From positions 1-5,522 of the forward strand of contig JAISCM010000042.1 of NCBI GenBank assembly GCA_031265595.1: a DNA stretch of 5,522 nt. The letters are read 5' to 3'. The stretch's first letter is position 1; every line of letters begins with the position of its first letter. Source of the stretch: Tannerellaceae bacterium. GTDB lineage: Bacteria > Bacteroidota > Bacteroidia > Bacteroidales > Tannerellaceae. The position numbers and the translations under genes are program-made. Under the pieces are notes generated by a model that was not told where the DNA came from, did no database searches, and was given only the letters and a program-made list of their open reading frames with translations. This document shows positions 1 to 5,522 of the stretch, one piece after another.

Positions 1-1
1 A

Positions 2-1771
2 TTCAATGTATTAAACTTCTGCATACAGGATTCTCCCCGCAGGGCGCACTCCATTGCCGCACAGGGAGGTATCAATGCCGCTAAAAACTATCAGAACGAC
101 GGCGACTCTGTGTACCGCCTCTTCTACGACACCATTAAGGGAGGAGACTATCGCGCCCGCGAAGCAAACGTGTACCGCCTGGCCGAAGTGTCTAACTCTA
201 TTATCGACCAATGCGTGGCGCAGGGCGTTCCTTTTGCCCGCGAATATGGCGGTCTGCTCGATAACCGTTCGTTCGGCGGCGCACAGGTATCGCGCACGTT
301 CTATGCCCGCGGGCAAACCGGGCAACAATTATTGCTGGGCGCTTATTCGGCATTGAGCCGCCAGATTGGCCTGAACAAAGTGAAAATGTACACCCGCCAC
401 GAAATGGTGGATGTGGTTAAGATAGGCGGACGCGCCCGTGGCATCATCGCCCAGAACCTGATAACCGGCGAGCTGGAACGTTTTTCCGCCCATGCCGTAG
501 TAATTGCCACAGGCGGCTATGTAAATACATTCTTCCTTTCTACCAACGCCATGGCGTCTAACGTATCTGCGGCATGGCAATGCTATAAAAAGGGCGCCTA
601 TTTTGCCAATCCCTGCATGGTGCAGATCCACCCTACGTGTATCCCCGTACATGGCGAGTTTCAATCTAAACTGACGCTGATGTCGGAATCGCTCCGTAAC
701 GATGGCCGCATCTGGGTGCCGAAGAAAAAAGAAGATGCCGAAGCCATCCGTGCAGGCAAATTGAAACCAACACAAATCAAAGAAGAAGACCGCGACTATT
801 ACCTGGAACGCCGCTACCCGGCCTTCGGTAATTTAGTTCCGCGCGACGTAGCCTCGCGTGCCGCCAAAGAACGTTGCGACGCCGGCTTCGGCGTAGGAGG
901 CGGACAGGCTGTGTATCTCGACTTTGCCGAAGCGATCGGTCGTTTGGGTAAAAATGTAGTGGAAGCGCGCTACGGAAACTTATTCCAGATGTATGAAAAG
1001 ATAGTAGACGACAATCCATACGAAACGCCGATGATGATCTACCCCGCTCTTCATTACGCCATGGGCGGGCTGTGGGTAGATTACGAACTGATGACGTCTG
1101 TCCCCGGTTTATTTGCCATAGGCGAAGCCAACTTCTCCGATCATGGCGCAAACCGCTTAGGGGCTTCGGCGCTGATGCAGGGGCTGGCCGACGGCTATTT
1201 CGTATTGCCTTATACCATCCAGAATTACCTGGCCGACCAGATACAGGTGCCGCGCTTCAGCACGGATCTGCCTGAATTTGAAGAAGCCGAACAACAGGCC
1301 AAAGAACGCATTGACCGCTTGATGAGTATCCGGGGCAAACGCTCTGTAGACAGTATACACAAAGAATTAGGGCATATCATGTGGGATCATGTAGGTATGG
1401 CCCGTAATGCCGATGGACTGAAAGAAGCGATCGGGATGCTCAAACAGTTGAAGAAAGAGTTCTGGAGCAATGTACGCATCCCCGGCAAAGCAGGCGACCT
1501 GAATATAGAGCTTGACAAAGCATTGCGTTTGGCCGACTTCATCGAAATAGGCGAATTGATGGCGCATGATGCGTATGACCGCGCCGAATCCTGCGGCGGC
1601 CATTTCCGCGAAGAATACCAGACACCCGACGGAGAAGCGCTTCGCCGTGACGATCAATTCTCTTACGTTTCCTGCTGGGAATACCAGGGAGAAGACAAAG
1701 ACCCGGTTATGAATAAAGAACCGCTTGATTATGAGTTCGTACTTCGTCAACAAAGAAATTACAAAAACTAA
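2..1771 (+). CDS. frdA: Fumarate reductase/succinate dehydrogenase flavoprotein subunit, 5' truncated by window edge
   Basis: FAD-binding subunit of membrane-bound quinol:fumarate reductase (succinate dehydrogenase in reverse), the cytoplasmic subunit that interconverts fumarate and succinate. The frame is open from base 2 to the TAA at 1769-1771, giving 589 visible residues; family members are about 650, so roughly 60 N-terminal residues, including the dinucleotide-binding GxGxxG, lie upstream of the window. Visible motifs: HSIAAQGG, whose His (47-49) is the covalent FAD attachment site in this family; IHPT with substrate-binding His at 629-631; PRD with the proton-transfer Arg at 842-844; HYAMGG with His at 1052-1054; and NRLGASAL with Arg at 1154-1156. 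All catalytic positions of the family are therefore present. The GTG at 110 is not the start, because conserved family sequence continues upstream of it. The iron-sulfur subunit follows 7 nt after the stop. In Bacteroidales this enzyme mainly works as fumarate reductase in anaerobic succinate/propionate metabolism; the direction cannot be read from sequence. Confidence 0.97.
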   Translation, partial: FNVLNFCIQDSPRRAHSIAAQGGINAAKNYQNDGDSVYRLFYDTIKGGDYRAREANVYRLAEVSNSIIDQCVAQGVPFAREYGGLLDNRSFGGAQVSRTFYARGQTGQQLLLGAYSALSRQIGLNKVKMYTRHEMVDVVKIGGRARGIIAQNLITGELERFSAHAVVIATGGYVNTFFLSTNAMASNVSAAWQCYKKGAYFANPCMVQIHPTCIPVHGEFQSKLTLMSESLRNDGRIWVPKKKEDAEAIRAGKLKPTQIKEEDRDYYLERRYPAFGNLVPRDVASRAAKERCDAGFGVGGGQAVYLDFAEAIGRLGKNVVEARYGNLFQMYEKIVDDNPYETPMMIYPALHYAMGGLWVDYELMTSVPGLFAIGEANFSDHGANRLGASALMQGLADGYFVLPYTIQNYLADQIQVPRFSTDLPEFEEAEQQAKERIDRLMSIRGKRSVDSIHKELGHIMWDHVGMARNADGLKEAIGMLKQLKKEFWSNVRIPGKAGDLNIELDKALRLADFIEIGELMAHDAYDRAESCGGHFREEYQTPDGEALRRDDQFSYVSCWEYQGEDKDPVMNKEPLDYEFVLRQQRNYKN

Positions 1772-1778
1772 AACAACA

Positions 1779-2534
1779 ATGGATAAAAATATAAATATCA
1801 CACTGAAAGTTTGGCGTCAGAAAGGCCCGAAAGAAAAAGGAGCTTTCGAGACTTATCAACTGAAAGACGTTTCGCAAGGCAGTTCTTTCCTCGAAATGCT
1901 GGATATTCTGAATGAAGAATTGGTGAATGAAGGAAAAGAGCCGGTGGTGTTCGACCATGATTGCCGCGAAGGTATTTGCGGTATGTGTTCGCTTTATATT
2001 GACGGACGTCCGCACGGGCCAGACACAAGTATCACGACGTGCCAGCTCCACATGCGCAGATTCAATGATGGCGCCACCATTACGATCGAGCCCTGGCGTT
2101 CGGCCGGCTTCCCGGTTGTACGAGACCTGATGGTAGACCGTTATGCGTACGATAAGATCATTCAGGCCGGGGGATTCGTTTCCATAAATACGGGAGGCGT
2201 ACCGGATGCCAACTCCATCCCTATCCCAAAGAAAGATGCAGACCTTGCCATGGACGCAGCGGCCTGTATCGGCTGTGGCGCCTGTGCAGCAGCCTGCAAG
2301 AACGGTTCGGCCATGCTATTCGTATCGGCCAAAGTAAGCCAGTTGGCTTTATTGCCGCAAGGCAGGATAGAAGCCGCCCGCCGCGCCAAAGCCATGATAG
2401 CGAAGATGGACGAATTAGGCTTTGGCAATTGCACGAATACCCGCGCCTGCGAAGCAGAATGCCCAAAGGATGTTTCCATATCGAATATAGCCCGCCTGAA
2501 TCGCGAATTTATCATGGCTAAATTGAAAGATTAA
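1779..2534 (+). CDS. frdB: Fumarate reductase/succinate dehydrogenase iron-sulfur subunit
   Basis: Electron-transfer subunit linking the membrane quinol site to the FAD of the flavoprotein, 251 aa, which is normal for the Bacteroidota form. The N-terminal ferredoxin-like domain carries Cys62, Cys67, Cys70 (CREGICGMC) and Cys88 for the [2Fe-2S] cluster. The C-terminal domain has [11 protein letters not shown] (Cys163, 166, 169, 173) and [12 protein letters not shown] (Cys218, 224, 228). By family analogy Cys163/166/169/228 bind [4Fe-4S] and Cys173/218/224 bind [3Fe-4S], so all three clusters are complete. The start chosen is the ATG at 1779, just after the flavoprotein stop. The frame is open further upstream to an ATG at 1725, but that would add 18 residues unlike the family and overlap the preceding gene by 47 nt. 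The leader is A-rich (AAAACAACA) with no Shine-Dalgarno sequence, as usual in this phylum. Translation ends at TAA followed at once by a second TAA, and a terminator begins 26 nt later. It is co-transcribed with the flavoprotein gene. Confidence 0.97.
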   Translation: MDKNINITLKVWRQKGPKEKGAFETYQLKDVSQGSSFLEMLDILNEELVNEGKEPVVFDHDCREGICGMCSLYIDGRPHGPDTSITTCQLHMRRFNDGATITIEPWRSAGFPVVRDLMVDRYAYDKIIQAGGFVSINTGGVPDANSIPIPKKDADLAMDAAACIGCGACAAACKNGSAMLFVSAKVSQLALLPQGRIEAARRAKAMIAKMDELGFGNCTNTRACEAECPKDVSISNIARLNREFIMAKLKD

Positions 2535-2560
2535 TAAAACAAGGCGCTTATGAACTATAT

Positions 2561-2598
2561 AAAAAACTCCTCCATGGACATTCCGGGGGAGTTTTTTT
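2561..2598 (+). terminator. Intrinsic terminator of the fumarate reductase operon
   Basis: The left arm CTCCTCC (2567-2573) pairs with GGGGGAG (2585-2591) with one G-U wobble. An inner GGA/TCC helix (2576-2578 with 2582-2584) can extend it. The arms are flanked by A6 (2561-2566) and T7 (2592-2598), which can also pair. The G+C stem plus T tract is a textbook rho-independent terminator. The upstream A tract means it could also work on the opposite strand. It separates the respiratory operon from the downstream unit. Confidence 0.93.
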
Positions 2599-2612
2599 GT
2601 CGATTATAATCC

Positions 2613-2632
2613 GTTATTCGTCGGCAGTTATT
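2613..2632 (+). promoter_or_regulatory. Direct repeat GTTATT, possible operator
   Basis: GTTATT occurs at 2613-2618 and again at 2627-2632, 14 nt start to start, ending 19 nt before the -33 element of the next promoter. LytTR regulators bind pairs of imperfect direct repeats with a GTT core, and a LytTR gene is in the transcription unit driven by this promoter, so an autoregulatory site is conceivable. Against this, the usual LytTR repeat spacing is about two helical turns (21-22 nt), which this pair does not match. Treat it as a candidate only. Confidence 0.25.
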
Positions 2633-2644
2633 GCCCGGCAGACG
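2619..2644. repeat. Imperfect inverted repeat upstream of promoter
   Basis: CGTC (2619-2622) and GACG (2641-2644) are complementary, and inside them GGCA (2623-2626) pairs with TGCC (2632-2635) around a 5-nt loop, leaving five unpaired bases on the right side. It could be a protein-binding palindrome or chance. It overlaps the GTTATT direct repeat, sits in non-coding DNA just upstream of the -33 element, and has no T tract, so it is not a terminator. Confidence 0.25.
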
Positions 2645-2651
2645 TTTTCAC

Positions 2652-2682
2652 GTTGTAAGGTTTATGGAAGAAGATACCTTTG
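2652..2682 (+). promoter_or_regulatory. Bacteroidota-type sigma-ABfr promoter for the LiaF-like/LytTR unit
   Basis: A -33 element GTTG (TTG at 2653-2655; consensus TTTG) is followed after 19 nt by TACCTTTG (2675-2682), a perfect match to the TAnnTTTG -7 consensus of the primary sigma factor in this phylum. Transcription should begin near 2688-2690, leaving an A-rich leader of about 25 nt before the ATG at 2715. It lies downstream of a strong terminator, so it starts an independent transcription unit. Confidence 0.8.
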
Positions 2683-2714
2683 CATGATAAAGTAAAATTC
2701 TAAAATTAAAAGAA

Positions 2715-3461
2715 ATGATTATCCGTAAACTATCACATCCGCATTGGCACCGCACCGTTAATACCATCGTTGCGGCGTTGATCTTTATTGTAGCAGGCAG
2801 TATGTTGCTTGGGCGGAATTTAGATTTGATTTCCGATGCTGTTTTCCGCATTGTCGTATCCTGGCAAATGTTGCTGATTGCCTTTGGCCTGTCGTCGCTT
2901 ATCAAACGAAACCTGACAGCAGGGTTTATATTCTTAGTAGTGGGGACGTTCTTCCTGATACCGGTTATAACAGGCGTGGAAGGCGAATGGTTTCGTACGT
3001 ACTGGCCGGTTATCTTTATTATAATAGGTATTGTATTATTGTTCAGGCGACGGAAGTGTAAGCATCATGGAGAATGGAAATGGGATGGGTGTGAGCATGC
3101 TACTTCGGAAGAGCTCTCTTCGGAAGACGGATTTGTAAAAGCGGATGTAAGTTTCGGAGCAGCCCGGTATATTGTGCTCGATCCGGTGTTCAGAGGCGCC
3201 GACCTTGATGTGTCTTTCGGGTCTGTCACCCTTGATTTACGAAAGACGACGCTGGAAGAACCTCAGACGCGTATTGACATTGATTGCTCCTTTGGAGGAG
3301 TAGAACTCTTTATTCCTGCTCATTGGAATGTGCAGGTAGAGGCAGACTCTACCCTAAGCGGATGCGAAGACAAACGCCATATTTCGCAGGCAGTAGACTA
3401 CGAACATAAGTTGATCATAAAAGGTGATTTAACGTTTAGTGGAATTGAGATAAAGAATTGA
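2715..3461 (+). CDS. LiaF-like membrane protein (four-helix N-terminal domain plus LiaF-type C-terminal domain)
   Basis: A 248-residue membrane protein. Four hydrophobic helices are visible at about 15-33, 43-63, 68-86 and 96-110, matching the LiaI/LiaF-like transmembrane region. A basic, Cys/His-containing stretch follows (RRRKCKHHGE at 111-120, then C126 and H128) and an acidic linker. Residues about 139-246 form a beta-rich domain with repeated SFG turns (146-148, 167-169, 192-194) and a related FSG near the end (241-243), as in the LiaF cell-wall-antibiotic-response domain. In Firmicutes, LiaF restrains the LiaRS envelope-stress system; here it precedes a membrane-bound LytTR regulator by 2 nt, so a similar modulating role is inferred, not shown. 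The ATG at 2715 is preceded by an A-rich leader and a good promoter. There is no signal peptide separate from the first helix. Family assignment is confident; ligand and function are unknown. Confidence 0.85.
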   Translation: MIIRKLSHPHWHRTVNTIVAALIFIVAGSMLLGRNLDLISDAVFRIVVSWQMLLIAFGLSSLIKRNLTAGFIFLVVGTFFLIPVITGVEGEWFRTYWPVIFIIIGIVLLFRRRKCKHHGEWKWDGCEHATSEELSSEDGFVKADVSFGAARYIVLDPVFRGADLDVSFGSVTLDLRKTTLEEPQTRIDIDCSFGGVELFIPAHWNVQVEADSTLSGCEDKRHISQAVDYEHKLIIKGDLTFSGIEIKN

Positions 3462-3463
3462 TT

Positions 3464-4258
3464 ATGCCGGATCATCCGTTTACAGAATCACCTACCAGTA
3501 AGTTGACAGGTAGCCTGTTAATCCTGTTAGTAATAGTTGTTCAATGGGTATTGTTAGTCATGTATGCCGGTGTGTTGCCCGCCTACGCCCTGATAGACAG
3601 TATACTTTCTACCGGATTGCTGGCCGTTGCCGGCTATGCTGCCTGGTATCTGATTTTCTTTGTAAACGTATGGCAGGCGCAGATCATGATCGCTTTGCTT
3701 GTGCAGGCCATTTGTCTGGGGGTATGTTATTCCATCCTTTCCTTATCGGAGCAGACAGAGCCTCCGGTCTTCCTGAGAAGCCTTCCGCTTCGTTTCCTTT
3801 TCGGCTTTTTATGCTGGACCATCCTTCTACAATGGTATTGGATGGTACAAAAAAAGAGGGAAGAACAAGAGGCGCTACCGGAAGAACAAGAAATAACGAC
3901 TGACAACAAGCAGATGGAGGAGCCCGGTGAAACCATCGATAAAATATCGGTAAAAGATGGAGGGCGTATCCATATTATAAAATTAAATGAACTTTTTTGT
4001 ATTCAGGCTTGTGGAGATTATGTAACTTTGTTCACTCCTTCCGGGCAATTTATAAAAGAGCAGACGATGAAGCACTTTGAGAAACATCTGCCTGCGGACT
4101 TTGTACGTATCCATCGCTCTTCCATTGTAAATACAAATTACATTATGAGAGTAGAGCTGTATGGAAAGGAGAGTTATCATATACGACTGAAAAATGGTAC
4201 AAGTTTAAGAGCAAGCGGATCAGGATATAAATTATTAAAAGAAAGATTAAACCTGTGA
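3464..4258 (+). CDS. Membrane-tethered LytTR-family transcriptional regulator
   Basis: A 264-residue protein with four predicted transmembrane helices (about 14-36, 44-67, 71-94, 108-127), a charged acidic linker (129-159) and a C-terminal LytTR DNA-binding domain (about 160-262). The LytTR signature is clear: IQACGDYVTLF (180-190), FVRIHRSSIVNTNYI (213-227) and the final strand/helix LKNGTSLRASGSGYKLLKERL. There is no receiver domain with a phosphorylatable Asp, no histidine-kinase H box and no ATPase motif, so it should act as a one-component regulator held at the inner membrane with its DNA-binding domain in the cytoplasm. The start chosen is ATG 3464, 2 nt after the preceding stop; a TTG at 3458 overlapping that stop would add only two residues. 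The tight spacing implies translational coupling with the LiaF-like gene. Likely targets are its own promoter or the efflux genes downstream (inference). Confidence 0.88.
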   Translation: MPDHPFTESPTSKLTGSLLILLVIVVQWVLLVMYAGVLPAYALIDSILSTGLLAVAGYAAWYLIFFVNVWQAQIMIALLVQAICLGVCYSILSLSEQTEPPVFLRSLPLRFLFGFLCWTILLQWYWMVQKKREEQEALPEEQEITTDNKQMEEPGETIDKISVKDGGRIHIIKLNELFCIQACGDYVTLFTPSGQFIKEQTMKHFEKHLPADFVRIHRSSIVNTNYIMRVELYGKESYHIRLKNGTSLRASGSGYKLLKERLNL

Positions 4259-4320
4259 AGGATTTTCTTTGTTAATAAAAAGCAAGTAGTAAGAAGACGA
4301 AACAACAAGTATAATTTATA

Positions 4321-4325
4321 AGAGG
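4321..4325 (+). promoter_or_regulatory. Shine-Dalgarno-like AGAGG before the adaptor gene
   Basis: AGAGG ends 1 nt before the ATG at 4327, too close for normal use with that codon, but 7 nt before an in-frame GTG at 4333, which is ideal spacing. Since Shine-Dalgarno pairing contributes little in this phylum, the ATG is kept. Starting at GTG would only remove two residues and would leave the lipoprotein signal intact. Confidence 0.35.
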
Positions 4326-4326
4326 T

Positions 4327-5445
4327 ATGAATGTGAATGTGTCTAAAATGTGTTGGGGAGCAGCGGCTCTCCTTTTATTGGCAGGTTGCGGAAAGAAAAC
4401 AGAAGCCCCGGGGCGCAACGCTACTGTCATCCCGGAATATCCCACGATGGTAGTGGATATACAAAATGCCGCATTAGAATCTATTTACCCGGTAACCGTC
4501 CGGGGTAAAGAAGATATAGAGATCCGTCCGCGTATTGATGGGTTCATTGATGCTATTTATATAGACGAAGGCTCGGTGGTAAAGAAAGGACAGTCTTTAT
4601 TTAAGATCAATTCTCCGCAGGCCGAACAGGCGCTTACCACAGCGAAGGCGGCTGTCAACAGCGCCGAAGCGCAGGTAAATACAGCTAAATTAAATGTAGA
4701 CAGAATGAAGCCCTTAGCAGAGAAAGGGATTGTAAGCCAGGTACAACTGGAGACGTATCAGAATGCCTACACCTCGGCTTTAGCAACGAAAGAGCAGGCG
4801 AAAGCTTCTCTGCTGAATGCACAAGCTACGCTGGGTTGGACGAACGTAACGAGCCCGGTGGATGGCGTAGTAGGCGCCATCCCGTATCGCCAGGGCAGCC
4901 TGGTGAACAATCAATACGTACTGACCACGGTGGCTAATACAACGAACGTATTTGCTTACTTCTCACTGAATGAAAAGGCCCTGGCCGAGTTTTTAAATAC
5001 CCTGGAAGGAAGCACACAAGCTGAGAAAATAAAAAAAGCGCCCGAAGTAACCTTAACATTGGCCGATGGAAGCGCTTACCCGGAAAAGGGAAAGATAGAA
5101 ACCATCACCGGGACAATCAATGTAACAACCGGGACGGCCAGCTTCCGTGCTGAATTTCCTAACAAACAAGGGATCTTACGAAGCGGCACCAGTGGCAGGA
5201 TAATCATCCCCCGTACATTAGACAATGTAATCTTAATCCCCCAGAAAGCAACCTTTGCCCAACAAGACAAAGTGCTGGTGTATAAAGTGCAAGGTGATTC
5301 GGTAGCGCAAAAGGCTATTTCGGTGGTGCCTCTCCCAGACGGGAAGAGCTATGCCGTGACGGAGGGCTTGAATAGTGGAGACCGGATCGTGACGGATGGC
5401 GTAGCTACGCTTACCCATGGGAAAAAGATCAACGTGAAAGAATAA
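4327..5445 (+). CDS. RND efflux periplasmic adaptor subunit (AcrA/MexA-type lipoprotein)
   Basis: Membrane-fusion protein that bridges an inner-membrane RND pump to an outer-membrane TolC-type channel; 372 aa, a usual length. The N terminus is a lipoprotein signal with lipobox LLAGC, so Cys21 should be lipidated and the protein anchored in a membrane facing the periplasm. Domains in order: first half of the lipoyl (barrel-sandwich) domain about 62-98 with RPRIDGFIDAIYIDEGSVVKKG; alpha-helical hairpin about 98-168, rich in Ala/Gln/Lys; second lipoyl half about 171-202 with SPVDGVVG; beta-barrel about 206-296; membrane-proximal domain about 297-371. The ATG at 4327 retains Lys7, the only charge in the n-region; starting at Met8 would lose it. 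The pump gene follows after 35 nt, confirming an efflux operon. The LytTR gene ends 68 nt upstream with no clear terminator between. Substrate cannot be told from the adaptor. Confidence 0.95.
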   Translation: MNVNVSKMCWGAAALLLLAGCGKKTEAPGRNATVIPEYPTMVVDIQNAALESIYPVTVRGKEDIEIRPRIDGFIDAIYIDEGSVVKKGQSLFKINSPQAEQALTTAKAAVNSAEAQVNTAKLNVDRMKPLAEKGIVSQVQLETYQNAYTSALATKEQAKASLLNAQATLGWTNVTSPVDGVVGAIPYRQGSLVNNQYVLTTVANTTNVFAYFSLNEKALAEFLNTLEGSTQAEKIKKAPEVTLTLADGSAYPEKGKIETITGTINVTTGTASFRAEFPNKQGILRSGTSGRIIIPRTLDNVILIPQKATFAQQDKVLVYKVQGDSVAQKAISVVPLPDGKSYAVTEGLNSGDRIVTDGVATLTHGKKINVKE

Positions 5446-5480
5446 CAAACAGATAAGTATACGCTTAAAATAAGAATGCA

Positions 5481-5522
5481 ATGTTAAAAACTTTTATAGA
5501 AAGGCCTGTGTTATCTACCGTA
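5481..5522 (+). CDS. RND efflux inner-membrane transporter (AcrB/MexB family), 3' truncated by window edge
   Basis: Only the first 14 codons are present, reading MLKTFIERPVLSTV, which is the typical amphipathic start of RND pumps in this phylum (F-I-x-R-P-V-x-x-T just before the first transmembrane helix). It lies 35 nt after the adaptor stop and in the expected adaptor-then-pump order. The full protein would be about 1,000-1,050 residues and would use the proton motive force to expel drugs, bile salts or other amphiphiles in the family; nothing here shows the substrate. An out-of-frame ATG at 5476 was passed over. Confidence 0.88.
   Translation, partial: MLKTFIERPVLSTV

Noticed and set aside
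110..1771. GTG at 110 as the start of the flavoprotein gene
   Set aside because: The frame is open to the window edge and encodes conserved family sequence, including the FAD-attachment His at 47-49, so the gene starts before the window.
1725..1778. ATG at 1725 as the start of the iron-sulfur subunit
   Set aside because: It lies inside the flavoprotein gene and adds 18 residues with no family resemblance; ATG 1779 gives the expected N terminus and spacing.
329..1801. Long open frames on the - strand opposite the flavoprotein gene (329-775, 777-1151, 1367-1801)
   Set aside because: They are mirror images of a strongly conserved coding frame, have no recognisable protein family and no promoter or spacing that would support a gene.
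2535..2714. Possible small gene or RNA between the fumarate reductase operon and the LiaF-like gene
   Set aside because: The 180 nt are accounted for by the terminator, the repeat cluster, the promoter and a short leader; no convincing reading frame or further folded RNA was seen.
3458..3463. TTG at 3458 as the start of the LytTR gene
   Set aside because: It adds only two residues and is a rare start codon; ATG 3464 is two codons later and directly follows the upstream stop.
4310..4319. TATAAT-like stretch before the adaptor gene as a promoter
   Set aside because: It has no TTTG or TTG at the required 19-20 nt upstream and departs from TAnnTTTG; an AT-rich leader explains it as well.

Overview
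The window reads as chromosomal DNA of a Bacteroidales bacterium (phylum Bacteroidota). A gut or oral Parabacteroides/Bacteroides-like genome is my best guess, and the genus is not settled. Three things point there: the fumarate reductase subunits carry wording I associate with that order (for example HSIAAQGG followed by GGINAAKNY, and IQIHPT-type catalytic segments); the one clear promoter has the Bacteroidota -33/-7 form (TTG, 19 bp, TAnnTTTG); and most genes lack a Shine-Dalgarno sequence and have A-rich leaders instead. All recognised genes are on the + strand.

Positions 2-2534 hold the end of a respiratory operon: the flavoprotein subunit of quinol:fumarate reductase/succinate dehydrogenase (5' end cut by the window edge) and its iron-sulfur subunit 7 nt downstream. 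The cytochrome b subunit is not in the window; in this family it usually lies just upstream. A strong intrinsic terminator (2561-2598) closes the operon.

Positions 2599-4258 hold a separate two-gene unit behind its own promoter (2652-2682): a LiaF-like four-helix membrane protein with a C-terminal SFG-repeat domain, and, 2 nt after its stop, a four-helix membrane protein ending in a LytTR DNA-binding domain. The second protein looks like a membrane-tethered transcription factor without a kinase or receiver domain. Together they look like a compact envelope-sensing pair, with the LiaF-like protein a plausible modulator of the regulator.

Positions 4327-5522 start an RND-type efflux operon: a lipoprotein periplasmic adaptor (AcrA/MexA type) followed after 35 nt by the first 14 codons of the inner-membrane RND pump. 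No convincing terminator or promoter separates the LytTR gene from the adaptor (68 nt), so the regulator and the pump may share a transcript or be functionally linked. That link is inference. No RNA genes, insertion sequences, CRISPR arrays or phage genes were seen.
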